From DATARH01 sp036268425 (GTDB lineage: Bacteria; Pseudomonadota; Alphaproteobacteria; ATCC43930; CGMCC-115725), in the NCBI GenBank assembly GCA_036268425.1, contig DATAUE010000138.1, forward strand, positions 62,001 through 126,000: DNA of 64,000 nucleotides. The letters are read 5' to 3'. Shown here piece after piece: positions 8,131 to 19,552 of this stretch. The translations under genes were made by a program, and so were the position numbers. Each line of letters opens with the position of its first letter. Position 1 is the first letter of the stretch. A model generated the notes under the pieces. That model worked only from the letters and a program-made list of their open reading frames with translations. It was not told the origin of the DNA and made no database searches.

Positions 8131-9942
8131 CTATATAACATAGCCCAGCCGCGCGATGAACGGTTGCAACATCGGGACGACCGGCTCGAGATATGCTCGG
8201 TAATTACGATAGCGAAAACGCGAGCGGTCGTAGAGTTTTTCGGCGACCTGCGCATAGCTCGCCGTGCGCGCATATCGGTTGTTCTGCTCGAACTGCAGGA
8301 CGGCGGGGTCAAACGCCGCGCCGATAAAGTCAAACACCCGCCGGATCGTCGCCTCCTGATTATCGACGATGTCCTCGTAGCGCACGGGCATGTAGCGCAA
8401 CTCCATCTCCTGCCGGTAATGCTCGACAAGGTCGCTCACCAGCAGCAAATGCTTTGCCGCCGATTCGAGCGTCGTCGAACAGAACCTGCCATGCGTGAAA
8501 AAGTTGGACATCGCCGACACCATCACATCCAACGGGTGACGGATGACGTGCAAAAGCGGCGCCTGCGGGAACATCAAGGCGATCAGCCCAAGATGCATTT
8601 CGTTCAATGGCATCTTATCGGTGAACCATGTCGCGCCGTCGCGCAAGACGCCCATCTGCCTGACTTTCTGCAGATAGTAGTCGCGCATATTGTCCAGCCC
8701 CTCGCGCTGGTCCCCCATCCACAATTCGCTTAAGGCTTCGGGGTAGTTCAGCGGGCTGTCGAGCAGACGCGGCATGATTCCGACGAGATCGTGGATCAGG
8801 GTCAGCTCGTCACCGGCGCAGATGGCAGGTGACGCCGACAGCGTCTGCTCCAGCAAGGTCGTTCCGGAACGTGGAAAGCCCAGAATGAAGATCGGCTGCG
8901 GAATGTCGGCCCGCAGCCCGGCGCGCGGCAGCAATTCCAACCGGTCGCGGGTGAAAAAGCGTTCGAGCCGCCGCGCAAACGCGCTCATCTCCGCTTCCGG
9001 ATAACTATTGCCGCTCAGTTCGTGGGCACGCTCCTTGCCGGCCGTGAAATCGGCCCAGGCGTCGTCGTATCGGCCCATACGGTCGAGCAAGCGGCCCCTC
9101 TCCAACAGCTCGACCGGCCTGAGCGGTGCTGCTTTCGCGGAAGCGGCTGTCTCCAGCAGGGTGATTGCTTCGTCGTACCTGCCTTCGCGTCCAAGGATCC
9201 CGGCACGCGCCAGCATCGCGGCAGGATTGCCGCCGGAAGCGAGACGCTCGACCTCGTCCAGCAGCGCGTTCGCCGCAGCGAAATCGCGATCGATCTCTTC
9301 GAGCCGGGCCCACCCTAGCAAGGTCTGGCGCACCCCGGGCGCACCCTCGTTCGACTCCCGGTACAGCACGCGCGCTTCGGCAAGACGGCCTTGGTTCACG
9401 AGGTTGGTCGCGAGATTGGCGAGCAGCATCGGAATACGCGTTCCGGAAAGCTCGAGCGCGCGGCGATAATGGTACTCGCCGACAGCCGGGCGCTGCGTTT
9501 CCGTCATCGCCATGCCCATCAGATTATGCGATTGCGGATTTTTCGGGTTGATGCGGACCGCGCTTCGGGCAAGCCGCGCGGCATCTTGCAGATTTCCCCG
9601 AGCCAGCAACAACAATGTCAGCCTGTTGGTCGCCCAGTAATCGTTGGGGTCGAGCGCGAGAAGACGCTGCAAAAGGGCAACGGCTGCTGTATTCCGGCCG
9701 TCGGACTGGCAGATCTCGCAAAGCACGCGCAACGCACCAGGGCGATCGGGAGCGCGTTCCAGCACCTCAAGGCAGAGCTGTTTGGCGGCGCTACGGTTGC
9801 CGCCCCGCCACGCTTGAACAGCGCGCTCCACCAGGGGAATGAGGCCAGGGATATCTTCGGGTGCTGTTCTGACTGTCGCGTCATAGTCGCAACAGTGGCC
9901 CGCGCTCAGCCCGCTGCCGCAGCGGCATGCCTGAGTAGGCAT
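8131..9942 (-). CDS. TPR-containing sulfotransferase with N-terminal SEC-C-like motif
   Basis: A 603-aa protein. It starts MPTQACRCGSGLSAGHCC, a CxCGSG...CC pattern like the SEC-C zinc motif. TPR-like helical pairs follow from about residue 40 to 330 (e.g. AVALLQRLLALDPNDYWATNRLTL). The C-terminal half is a sulfotransferase domain with the PAPS 5'-phosphosulfate loop PIFILGFPRSGTTLLEQ and the downstream HVIRHPLDVMVSAMSN segment (3'-phosphate binding). It should transfer sulfate to an unknown acceptor. The start is not certain: the frame stays open to a GTG at 10071, which lies inside the hairpin after rpoD, and neither start has a good ribosome-binding site. I prefer 9942 because the zinc motif then sits at the N-terminus, as in relatives. 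Confidence 0.8.
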   Translation of the reverse strand: MPTQACRCGSGLSAGHCCDYDATVRTAPEDIPGLIPLVERAVQAWRGGNRSAAKQLCLEVLERAPDRPGALRVLCEICQSDGRNTAAVALLQRLLALDPNDYWATNRLTLLLLARGNLQDAARLARSAVRINPKNPQSHNLMGMAMTETQRPAVGEYHYRRALELSGTRIPMLLANLATNLVNQGRLAEARVLYRESNEGAPGVRQTLLGWARLEEIDRDFAAANALLDEVERLASGGNPAAMLARAGILGREGRYDEAITLLETAASAKAAPLRPVELLERGRLLDRMGRYDDAWADFTAGKERAHELSGNSYPEAEMSAFARRLERFFTRDRLELLPRAGLRADIPQPIFILGFPRSGTTLLEQTLSASPAICAGDELTLIHDLVGIMPRLLDSPLNYPEALSELWMGDQREGLDNMRDYYLQKVRQMGVLRDGATWFTDKMPLNEMHLGLIALMFPQAPLLHVIRHPLDVMVSAMSNFFTHGRFCSTTLESAAKHLLLVSDLVEHYRQEMELRYMPVRYEDIVDNQEATIRRVFDFIGAAFDPAVLQFEQNNRYARTASYAQVAEKLYDRSRFRYRNYRAYLEPVVPMLQPFIARLGYVI

Positions 9943-10046
9943 GTCTGGCGAGGAGATAGAAGGCGAAGTTCCGATCGGTTCAGACAAGAGGCCAGCCCCA
10001 CGGCTACTCGGGCCTGCCCCGTTTTTCAGGGGCGAGCTTGACGCAG

Positions 10047-10080
10047 CCTCCCGACGAGCGTTCTCCAACACGTCGGGAGG
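10047..10080 (-). terminator. Hairpin downstream of rpoD
   Basis: A perfect 10-bp stem (CCTCCCGACG / CGTCGGGAGG) with a 14-nt loop, about 25 nt after the rpoD stop codon on the same strand. No U-run follows, so it could be a factor-assisted terminator or an mRNA-stabilising structure. It overlaps the alternative GTG start of the sulfotransferase. Confidence 0.55.
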
Positions 10081-10104
10081 CAGTTCCTCACCGCGGTGGT
10101 GTCT

Positions 10105-12072
<1,968 letters not shown>

Positions 12073-12194
12073 TCCGCCATCCCTTGGGTTGCTCGAAACC
12101 GAAAACGGGCTCCCGACCGCACTATTCGCCGCCGGAAACGCCCGCTTTTGTAGTCTTCCCCGTCTTCATCCTGCCCATCTTCGTCATGTCGGGC

Positions 12195-14045
12195 CTACGA
12201 ATCAAACCCGCCGACCGGGCCGTCCTGCTCTTCGCGCTCCTTGAGCGCCTGCAGCCGCCGCCAGTTTTCGTCGGAAACGTCCGCCGCCAGCGCGCGCGTC
12301 GCCGCAGCCCGGTCATCCGAATTGCGCATATGCAACAGTTGGAGCGTTTCCGCTAGGCCAAGCCTGATCACCTCAGGATCGTCTCCTCCGCGCGCAGCGA
12401 ACCCTGCGTGTCTCGCAATGGTTATCGCCAGGGTATCGACAATGTCGGCGTGGCCGCAAACAGCTAAATGTTGCCGCAGCGCCGATGCGTCAAGCCCCTG
12501 ATTCGAATCGGCGATCTCTAGAATCGCCTGCCGCAGCCTGTCAAGCTCCGGCTCGGGCAGATCGACCGCGACAATGTCCTCGACCCATTCGTCGATCAGT
12601 GCCGGATGATGCACGAAGATGCCGAGAAACACTTCGCGATTGACCCGGCCGGGTGAGCGCGGCGGCGGTGGCGGGACACCATCGTGAGCCGCATCGACCT
12701 CGCGCCCCCGCCCATTCCCCGAGCCGCGGCGTCTGCCGGCGTAAAGGCCAGGCCGGGCACTTACGCGCGTTGGGCGGCCGAGCGCGAACAGGCGCTCACG
12801 CAGGAACCGGCGGTATTCGTTCTGCACGTTTCGATCGGCGATCGTGTCGGCTTGCGCCATCAGCCGGCATTCGAGATCGGCGCGCCGCTCCGGCGTGTCG
12901 ATCGCGCGAGCCGTCAGTTCCTCCTGCCACAGCACGTCGCAGAGCGGCTGCGCCGCCGCGAGGATATCGCCGACCGCAACGCTACCGCCGCTGCGGATCA
13001 GCGAGTCCGGATCTTCGCCGGGCGGCAATGTCGCAAAGCGCAGGCTGCGGCCGGGCTGCAGGATCGGCAACGCCCGATGCAGAGCGCGCAGCGCGGCGCG
13101 CTGGCCGGCCGCGTCACCGTCGAAACACAGCAGCGGCTCTGGCGCAAGACGCCATAACTCCTGCATCTGGGTCTCGGTCAACGCCGTGCCGAGCGGCGCC
13201 ACCGCACCACCAAACCCGGCGCAGTGCAGCGCGATCACATCCATATAGCCTTCGACGACGATAATCGCTGCCGCCTCCTCGGCGGTGCGACCGGCATAGG
13301 CTCGCGCCGCCGCCCAGGCATACAGCACCCGGCCCTTCTCAAAGACCGGCGTATCCGGTGAATTGAGGTATTTCGGCTGGTCGTCCCCCAACGTGCGACC
13401 GCCAAAGGCGATGACGCGCCCAGCACGGTCGCCGATTGGAAAAATCACCCGGCCGCGAAAATAGTCATAAGGCGTGCCGCCGCCTTCCGGCAGCCGCAGC
13501 AGCCCGGCTTCATGCAGCAACGCCTCGGGGTATTCACCCCCAAGGCTGCGCCGCAACGCCTGCCGATCATCCGGCGCCCAACCCAGCCGGAAGCGGCGAA
13601 TCGTTTCCTCGTCGAGACCGCGGACCGCGAGATAATCCCGCGCCCGCGCCCCGGCCGGCGACCAAAGCTGCGCCTCGAAGAAATCGGCAGCAGCGGCGAG
13701 CGCCTCGATCAGCGTTTTCTGGCGCTGCGCCCGCTCGCGCTCCTGCGGGGTCTGCTGCGGCACGGCAAGCCCGGCCTCACCCGCCAGCCGTTCGACCGCC
13801 TCGATGAAATCGAGATTGTCGGCGCGCATCGCAAAGCCGATCGCATCACCGTGTGCACCGCAGCCGAAGCAGTGAAAAAAACCCTTATCCTCAACAACGT
13901 AAAACGACGGGGTCTTCTCGTTATGAAACGGGCAAAGGCCGCCATATTCGCGGCCTTTGCGGGTCAGCCGTACCCGCCGCCCGACCAGATCGGCGAGCGA
14001 AAGCCGGCTGCGCAGTTCATCAAGAAAACCCGGCGGGAAAGCCAT
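12195..14045 (-). CDS. dnaG: DNA primase DnaG
   Basis: A 616-aa primase that makes RNA primers for Okazaki fragments at the fork. The N-terminal zinc-binding domain has CPFHNEKTPSF followed by FHCFGCGAHGD (Cys38, His41, Cys59, Cys62). The catalytic core includes FRGRVIFPIGDRAGRVIAFG and the Toprim signature VVEGYMDVIAL followed by LLCFDGDAAGQRAALR. A proline/glycine-rich linker (about residues 425-455) precedes the C-terminal helicase-binding domain. It starts 35 bp after the yqeY stop, so yqeY-dnaG-rpoD probably form one operon. Confidence 0.97.
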   Translation of the reverse strand: MAFPPGFLDELRSRLSLADLVGRRVRLTRKGREYGGLCPFHNEKTPSFYVVEDKGFFHCFGCGAHGDAIGFAMRADNLDFIEAVERLAGEAGLAVPQQTPQERERAQRQKTLIEALAAAADFFEAQLWSPAGARARDYLAVRGLDEETIRRFRLGWAPDDRQALRRSLGGEYPEALLHEAGLLRLPEGGGTPYDYFRGRVIFPIGDRAGRVIAFGGRTLGDDQPKYLNSPDTPVFEKGRVLYAWAAARAYAGRTAEEAAAIIVVEGYMDVIALHCAGFGGAVAPLGTALTETQMQELWRLAPEPLLCFDGDAAGQRAALRALHRALPILQPGRSLRFATLPPGEDPDSLIRSGGSVAVGDILAAAQPLCDVLWQEELTARAIDTPERRADLECRLMAQADTIADRNVQNEYRRFLRERLFALGRPTRVSARPGLYAGRRRGSGNGRGREVDAAHDGVPPPPPRSPGRVNREVFLGIFVHHPALIDEWVEDIVAVDLPEPELDRLRQAILEIADSNQGLDASALRQHLAVCGHADIVDTLAITIARHAGFAARGGDDPEVIRLGLAETLQLLHMRNSDDRAAATRALAADVSDENWRRLQALKEREEQDGPVGGFDS

Positions 14046-14080
14046 TCCCGGTTACGCCGCCACTGCCGCCGGCATGGCGG

Positions 14081-14536
14081 TCAGCTCAGCAACTGCTTCA
14101 CCGCGGCACCAGCGCGGGCCATATCCATGACCCCGGCATGCCGTTCGCGTAACGCTGCCATGACCTTGCCCATGTCCTTGATGCCGGCAGCGCCGGTATC
14201 GGCGATAGCCGCCTTGGCGGCGGCGGAGATTTCTACCTCATCCATCTGCTTTGGCAGAAAGCTCTCGATAACCGCGATCTCTGCCTCCTCCTTTTGCGCC
14301 AGTTCCGGGCGGTTGCCCTGCTGGTACAGCGAGATCGATTCGCGGCGCTGTTTCACCATGCCTTGCAGCAGGCGCAGGATATCGCCGTCGGGGATTTGCG
14401 GCCGATCGCCATCGCTGCGGGCCGCGATATCGCGGTCCTTCAGTGCCGCCAGCATCATGCGGATCGTCGACACCGCTGGGGCGTCCTTCGCCCGCATCGC
14501 TTCCTTCAGCCGTTCGGCAAAGGCCTCGCGCAGCAT
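14081..14536 (-). CDS. GatB/YqeY domain protein
   Basis: A 151-aa helical protein resembling the C-terminal tRNA-binding tail domain of GatB, found as a free protein next to dnaG-rpoD in many bacteria. It may bind tRNA; its exact role is unsettled. Key segments are LREAFAERLKEAMRAKD, STIRMMLAALKDRDIAAR and the C-terminal DMGKVMAALRERHAGVMDM. The ATG at 14536 is preceded by GGGAGAG; the open frame upstream lacks similarity. It diverges from carA across about 270 bp. Confidence 0.92.
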   Translation of the reverse strand: MLREAFAERLKEAMRAKDAPAVSTIRMMLAALKDRDIAARSDGDRPQIPDGDILRLLQGMVKQRRESISLYQQGNRPELAQKEEAEIAVIESFLPKQMDEVEISAAAKAAIADTGAAGIKDMGKVMAALRERHAGVMDMARAGAAVKQLLS

Positions 14537-14707
14537 CGATCTCTCCCGAATTGTCGGCTTCCGCGCGAAGCCTACAAGCTCGCCCGCCAGCGGCCAAGCC
14601 CGACACAAGGATCACTTGCGGAACTGCTGCGACAATTTCGATGCGGTAGCGCACAATCGCGATATTTCTAAGCTATTGAAATGGCTTAACGTTCAAACCT
14701 GCACGGC

Positions 14708-14735
14708 TTGACAATGGCGCGTGCTTCCCTATCTT
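14708..14735 (+). promoter_or_regulatory. Predicted sigma-70 promoter of carAB
   Basis: TTGACA at 14708-14713 matches the -35 consensus exactly. A 16-bp spacer and TATCTT at 14730-14735 follow as a -10 element, about 70 bp ahead of the carA ATG. No PyrR-like or arginine-box operator was recognised nearby. Confidence 0.65.
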
Positions 14736-14806
14736 CGCGGGCGGCTGGCCTGGTGCCTTCCGGTCGTCTGAGACGGCCGCCATTATGCCTGCAGGATATT
14801 ATTTTG

Positions 14807-15994
14807 ATGGAAGACCCGAACGCGGCTGCGCCGACGCCGCGACCGCCCGACTGCAACGCCGCGCTGGTGCTGGCGGATGGGACGGTATTCTGGGGCCGCG
14901 GCATCGGCGCCACCGGCAGCGCGGTCGGCGAGATCTGCTTTAACACCTCGATCACCGGCTATCAGGAAATATTGACCGACCCGTCCTATGCCGGGCAGAT
15001 CATCAATTTCACCTTTCCGCATATTGGCAATGTCGGCGCCAACCGCGAAGACATCGAGACGACGACCCCGGTCGCGCGCGGCGTCGTCGTGCGCCACGCC
15101 CCGACCGTGCCGGCCAATTATCGCGCCGAACAATCGCTCGACCACTGGCTCAAATCCCACGGCATGGTCGGCCTCAGCGGCGTCGATACGCGGCGGCTGA
15201 CACGGCTCATCCGCGACAAGGGTCCGCCGAACGGCGTCATCGCTTATCGAGCCGACGGCAATCTGGATATTGCGGGCATGCAGGCCGAAGCAGCGGCGTG
15301 GCCGGGCCTCGAAGGCATGGACCTGGCGATCGAGGTCACCTGCCGCCAGAGCTACGAGTGGACCGAGACGGCATGGCAGATCGATCGCGGCTACGGCACC
15401 CAGCAGGCGCCGCGCTTTCACGTCGTCGCGGTCGATTACGGCGCCAAGCGCAACATCCTGCGCATGCTGGCCGAACATGGCTGCCGCGTGACGGTGGTGC
15501 CGGCGACCGCCACCACCGAAGACATTTTGCGGCACCAGCCGGACGGCATCTTTCTGTCGAACGGGCCGGGCGACCCGGCGGCGACCGGCGAATACGCCGT
15601 GCCGGTGCTGCGCGACCTGATCGACAAGGGCGTACCGATGTTCGGCATCTGCCTCGGCCACCAACTGATGGCATTGGCCTTGGGCGCGATGACTTACAAG
15701 ATGGATAAAGGACACCGCGGCGCCAACCACCCGGTCAAAGACCGCGCGACCGGGAAAGTCGAGATCACCAGCCAGAACCACGGCTTTGTTATCGACCCGG
15801 TCACCCTGCCGGACGGCATCGAGCCGACGCATCTGTCGCTGTTCGACAAAAGCAACGAGGGGCTGTCCATCACCGGCAAGCCGATTTTTTCGGTGCAGCA
15901 CCACCCCGAGGCCAGCCCGGGGCCGCAGGACAGCTATTATTTGTTCAAGCGCTTCACTGAGTTGATGGCCGAGTCCAAGGCCGGCGCGAAATGA
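14807..15994 (+). CDS. carA: Carbamoyl-phosphate synthase small subunit
   Basis: A 395-aa glutaminase subunit that hydrolyses glutamine and feeds ammonia to CarB for carbamoyl phosphate, the precursor of arginine and pyrimidines. The N-terminal domain has ALVLADGTVFWGRGIG and NTSITGYQEILTDPSYAGQI. The class I amidotransferase domain carries LSNGPGDPA, the nucleophile in FGICLGHQLMALALG and the HHPEASPGPQD triad residues. The ATG at 14807 has GCAGGA upstream; the open frame before it covers the promoter and was excluded. Confidence 0.97.
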   Translation: MEDPNAAAPTPRPPDCNAALVLADGTVFWGRGIGATGSAVGEICFNTSITGYQEILTDPSYAGQIINFTFPHIGNVGANREDIETTTPVARGVVVRHAPTVPANYRAEQSLDHWLKSHGMVGLSGVDTRRLTRLIRDKGPPNGVIAYRADGNLDIAGMQAEAAAWPGLEGMDLAIEVTCRQSYEWTETAWQIDRGYGTQQAPRFHVVAVDYGAKRNILRMLAEHGCRVTVVPATATTEDILRHQPDGIFLSNGPGDPAATGEYAVPVLRDLIDKGVPMFGICLGHQLMALALGAMTYKMDKGHRGANHPVKDRATGKVEITSQNHGFVIDPVTLPDGIEPTHLSLFDKSNEGLSITGKPIFSVQHHPEASPGPQDSYYLFKRFTELMAESKAGAK

Positions 15995-16008
15995 GCGCGC
16001 GATTTCGC

Positions 16009-16087
16009 AGGGCGGATGAGCAAAGCGTAATCCGCCATTCTTCGGGCGGCGCCACAAGCGGCGGATTACGCTTTGCTTATCCGCCCT
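16009..16087. repeat. REP-like palindrome between carA and carB
   Basis: Two long inverted arms: AGGGCGGATGAGCAAAGCGT.. continuing to AATCCGCC, and its near-complement GGCGGATTACGCTTTGCTTATCCGCCCT. They flank a 22-nt centre and can fold into one very stable hairpin. This type is a dispersed REP element in many proteobacteria. Confidence 0.8.
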
Positions 16088-16133
16088 ACATGCCGCCCCT
16101 GCCCAAGCGTTCCGACATTCAATGTATCTTCGG

Positions 16134-16157
16134 GTGGAAAAGCGCAGCGCATTCCAC
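16134..16157. repeat. Short REP-like palindrome (GTGGAA...TTCCAC)
   Basis: GTGGAA and TTCCAC arms surround AAGCGCAGCGCA. The motif is typical of another dispersed palindromic family. It lies between the two other repeats in the carA-carB gap. Confidence 0.6.
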
Positions 16158-16181
16158 TGGGGGAGCGTTGCGTGCGGGGTT

Positions 16182-16209
16182 GGCGGATGGCGCTTCGCTT
16201 ATCCGCCCT
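16182..16209. repeat. Third REP-like unit upstream of carB
   Basis: GGCGGATGGCGCTTCGCTTA followed by TCCGCCCT. It repeats one arm-and-arm version of the 16009-16087 element in compact form and ends about 40 bp before the carB start. Confidence 0.7.
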
Positions 16210-16249
16210 ACGGTTCGTTCCGCCATCCCGGCGATGGTGGGGATATTGC

Positions 16250-19200
16250 ATGCCTAAACGCAACGATATCCATAGCATCCTGATCATCGGCGCCGGGCCG
16301 ATCGTGATCGGGCAAGCGTGCGAATTCGATTATTCCGGAGCGCAGGCGTGCAAGGCGCTGAAGGCCGAGGGGTATCGCATCGTCCTGGTTAATTCCAATC
16401 CGGCGACGATCATGACCGACCCGGACCTTGCCGACGCCACCTATATCGAGCCGATCACGCCGGAGATGGTCGAGGCCATCATCGCCCGCGAGGCGCGCAC
16501 CGGCCACCGGATCGACGCGCTGCTACCGACGATGGGTGGCCAGACCGCGCTCAACACCGCGATGGCGCTGTCGAAATCGGGCGCGCTGGAGCGGCACGGG
16601 GTGCAGCTCATCGGTGCCAACGAAACGGCGATCGCCAAGGCCGAGGACCGCCTGCTGTTCCGCCAGGCGATGGACAAGATCGGCCTGGTGTCGCCGAAAA
16701 GCCGGCTGATCGCCTCGCTCGACGCCGCGATGGAGGCGCTCGGCGAGGTCGGCTTGCCGGCAATCATCCGGCCCTCCTTTACGCTGGCCGGCACTGGCGG
16801 CGGCATCGCCTACAACACCGAGGAGTTCGAAGAAATCGTGCGCGGCGGGCTGCGCGCCTCGCCGACGCATGAAGTGCTGATCGAGGAATCAGTGCTCGGC
16901 TGGAAGGAGTACGAACTCGAAGTCGTGCGCGATCGCGCCGACAACTGCATCATCATCTGTTCGATCGAAAACGTCGATCCAATGGGGGTACATACCGGCG
17001 ACTCGGTGACGGTCGCCCCGGCACTGACGCTGACCGACAAGGAATACCAGATCATGCGCAACGCCGCGATCGCGGTATTGCGCGAGATCGGCGTTGATAC
17101 CGGCGGGTCGAACGTGCAGTTCGCGGTCAACCCGGCGGATGGGCGGCTGGTCATCATCGAGATGAACCCGCGCGTGTCGCGCTCCTCGGCTCTGGCGTCG
17201 AAGGCGACCGGGTTCCCGATCGCCAAAATCGCCGCGAAACTGGCGGTCGGCTACACGCTCGACGAACTCGACAACGAGATCACTCGCGTCACCCCGGCCT
17301 CGTTCGAGCCGACGATCGACTACATCGTCACCAAGATGCCGCGCTTTACCTTTGAGAAATTCCCCGGCGCTGAGCCGCTATTGTCGACCTCGATGAAATC
17401 GGTCGGCGAAGCGATGGCGATCGGTCGCAGCTTTGCCGAGTCGGTGCAAAAGGCGCTGCGCTCGATGGAAACCGGGCTCGACGGGTTTAACGAAATCGCG
17501 ATCGACGGGGTTGAAGGGGCGGTGCCCGACGCCGTCAAGGCGGCGGTCAAGGCAGCATTGGCAAAGCCGTCGCCCGATCGACTGCTGCTGATCGCGCAGG
17601 CCTATCGCCACGATCTCTCGACCGACGAAATCCACGCCGCCTGCCACTACGACACCTGGTTTCTGGAGCGCATCCGCGAAATCGTCGAGGCCGAAGAGCA
17701 AGTACGCCGTGACGGGTTGCCACACGCACGGACCGGGCTGTTGCGGCTGAAGGAGATGGGCTTTTCCGATGCGCGGCTGGCGCAACTGGCCGGCCTTGCC
17801 GAGAGCAAAGTGGCCGCGCTGCGGCAGCGCGTCGGCCTGTCCCCGGTCTACAAGCGCATCGATACCTGCGCGGCCGAGTTCCCGTCGCTAACCCCGTATA
17901 TGTATTCCTGCTACGAGGGCGACGGCGTCAGCCCTGCCGAATGCGAGGCTGACCCCAGCGAACGTGACAAGGTCATCATCCTCGGCGGCGGCCCCAACCG
18001 GATCGGTCAGGGGATCGAGTTCGACTATTGCTGCGTCCATGCCGCCTACAGCTTGGCGGATGCCGGCGTCGAAACCATCATGGTCAACTGCAACCCGGAG
18101 ACGGTTTCGACCGATTACGATACCTCAGACCGGCTCTATTTCGAGCCGCTGACCGCCGAGGACGTGATCGAGATTGTGCGGGTCGAGCAGCGCAAGGGGC
18201 ATCTGCGCGGCGTCATCGTGCAGTTCGGCGGGCAGACCCCGCTCAACCTGGCGAAAGCGCTGGAGGCGGCGCAAATCCCGATCCTCGGCACCTCGCCCGA
18301 TGCGATCGATCTCGCCGAAGACCGCAAGCGTTTTCAGCAACTGTTGCAGGGGCTGGGCCTGCGCCAGCCGGAAAACGGTACGGCTTATTCACCCGCGGAA
18401 GCGCAAGCAATCGCGCAGCGCATCGGCTATCCCGTGGTGATCCGTCCGTCTTATGTGCTGGGCGGCCGCGCGATGGAGATCGTGCACGATACTGCCGGCC
18501 TCAATCGCTACATTCAGCGCGCCGTCGTTGTTTCGGGCACCAGCCCGGTACTGCTCGACCGTTATCTGCAGAACGCGATCGAAGTCGATGTGGACGCCGT
18601 CGCCGATGGCGACGAGGTGTTTGTCGCCGGCATCATGGAACACATCGAGGAAGCCGGCATTCACTCGGGGGACAGTGCCTGTTCGTTGCCGCCCTACAGC
18701 CTCGAAAAGGTGACGATCCACGAAATCGAACGACAGACCATCGCGCTAGCCCACGCGCTGCATGTCGTCGGCTTGATGAATGTGCAATTCGCGATCAAGG
18801 ACGGCGACGTCTATGTGCTGGAGGTCAATCCACGCGCATCGCGCACCGTGCCGTTTGTCGCGAAGGCGACCGGCGTGCCGATCGCCAAGATCGCAGCGCG
18901 GGTGATGGCGGGTGAAAAGCTCGCGACCCTGTTGCCGCCCGAGCGCCGCCATCGCGGCCCCGCCAGGCATGTGGCGGTGAAGGAGGCGGTATTTCCGTTT
19001 GCACGCTTTCCCGGCGTCGACCTGATCCTTGGGCCGGAGATGAAATCGACCGGCGAGGTGATGGGACTCGACACGGATTTCGGGCGCGCCTTTGCCAAGT
19101 CGCAACTCGGCAGCGGCACTGTCTTGCCGCTCGAAGGCTGCATTTTCGTGTCGGTGCGCGACGGCGACAAAGACGCGCTGGTGGCGCCGTGCCGCCAGCT

Positions 19201-19525
19201 TGCCGAATGGGGCTTTGAGTTGATTGCGACGCGCGGCACGGCGCGGAGGCTGAATGATGCCGGCGTGCCGGTCGGGACCGTCAACAAAGTCCAGGAAGGC
19301 CGGCCCGACATTGTCGATCTGATGCGCAGCGGCCGGGTCCAGCTGGTCTTCAATACGACCGAAGGCGCGCAAGCCATTACCGACAGTTTCAGCTTGCGGC
19401 GCAGTGCCCTCACGCACGGAATCCCCTACTGTACCACCGTCGCCGGCGCGCGCGCGGCGGTGCAGGCTATTGGTGCCCTGCGCGAGGGCTGTCTTGAAGT
19501 CGCCCCCCTGCAATCTTACCTTTGA
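16250..19525 (+). CDS. carB: Carbamoyl-phosphate synthase large subunit
   Basis: A 1091-aa synthetase that makes carbamoyl phosphate from bicarbonate, ATP and CarA-supplied ammonia. It has two homologous ATP-grasp halves. The first starts with SILIIGAGPIVIGQACEFDYSG and the second with VIILGGGPNRIGQGIEFDYCC near residue 570. Each contains its own MNPRVSRSSALASKATG or VNPRASRTVPFVAKATG block. The last about 140 residues form the MGS-like allosteric domain (FVSVRDGDKDALV...). The ATG at 16250 follows GGTGGGG. The 255-bp gap from carA is filled with palindromic repeats, which may tune relative expression of the two subunits. Confidence 0.98.
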   Translation: MPKRNDIHSILIIGAGPIVIGQACEFDYSGAQACKALKAEGYRIVLVNSNPATIMTDPDLADATYIEPITPEMVEAIIAREARTGHRIDALLPTMGGQTALNTAMALSKSGALERHGVQLIGANETAIAKAEDRLLFRQAMDKIGLVSPKSRLIASLDAAMEALGEVGLPAIIRPSFTLAGTGGGIAYNTEEFEEIVRGGLRASPTHEVLIEESVLGWKEYELEVVRDRADNCIIICSIENVDPMGVHTGDSVTVAPALTLTDKEYQIMRNAAIAVLREIGVDTGGSNVQFAVNPADGRLVIIEMNPRVSRSSALASKATGFPIAKIAAKLAVGYTLDELDNEITRVTPASFEPTIDYIVTKMPRFTFEKFPGAEPLLSTSMKSVGEAMAIGRSFAESVQKALRSMETGLDGFNEIAIDGVEGAVPDAVKAAVKAALAKPSPDRLLLIAQAYRHDLSTDEIHAACHYDTWFLERIREIVEAEEQVRRDGLPHARTGLLRLKEMGFSDARLAQLAGLAESKVAALRQRVGLSPVYKRIDTCAAEFPSLTPYMYSCYEGDGVSPAECEADPSERDKVIILGGGPNRIGQGIEFDYCCVHAAYSLADAGVETIMVNCNPETVSTDYDTSDRLYFEPLTAEDVIEIVRVEQRKGHLRGVIVQFGGQTPLNLAKALEAAQIPILGTSPDAIDLAEDRKRFQQLLQGLGLRQPENGTAYSPAEAQAIAQRIGYPVVIRPSYVLGGRAMEIVHDTAGLNRYIQRAVVVSGTSPVLLDRYLQNAIEVDVDAVADGDEVFVAGIMEHIEEAGIHSGDSACSLPPYSLEKVTIHEIERQTIALAHALHVVGLMNVQFAIKDGDVYVLEVNPRASRTVPFVAKATGVPIAKIAARVMAGEKLATLLPPERRHRGPARHVAVKEAVFPFARFPGVDLILGPEMKSTGEVMGLDTDFGRAFAKSQLGSGTVLPLEGCIFVSVRDGDKDALVAPCRQLAEWGFELIATRGTARRLNDAGVPVGTVNKVQEGRPDIVDLMRSGRVQLVFNTTEGAQAITDSFSLRRSALTHGIPYCTTVAGARAAVQAIGALREGCLEVAPLQSYL

Positions 19526-19552
19526 TCGCTTATTCGGCAATCAAGGCGCGAA

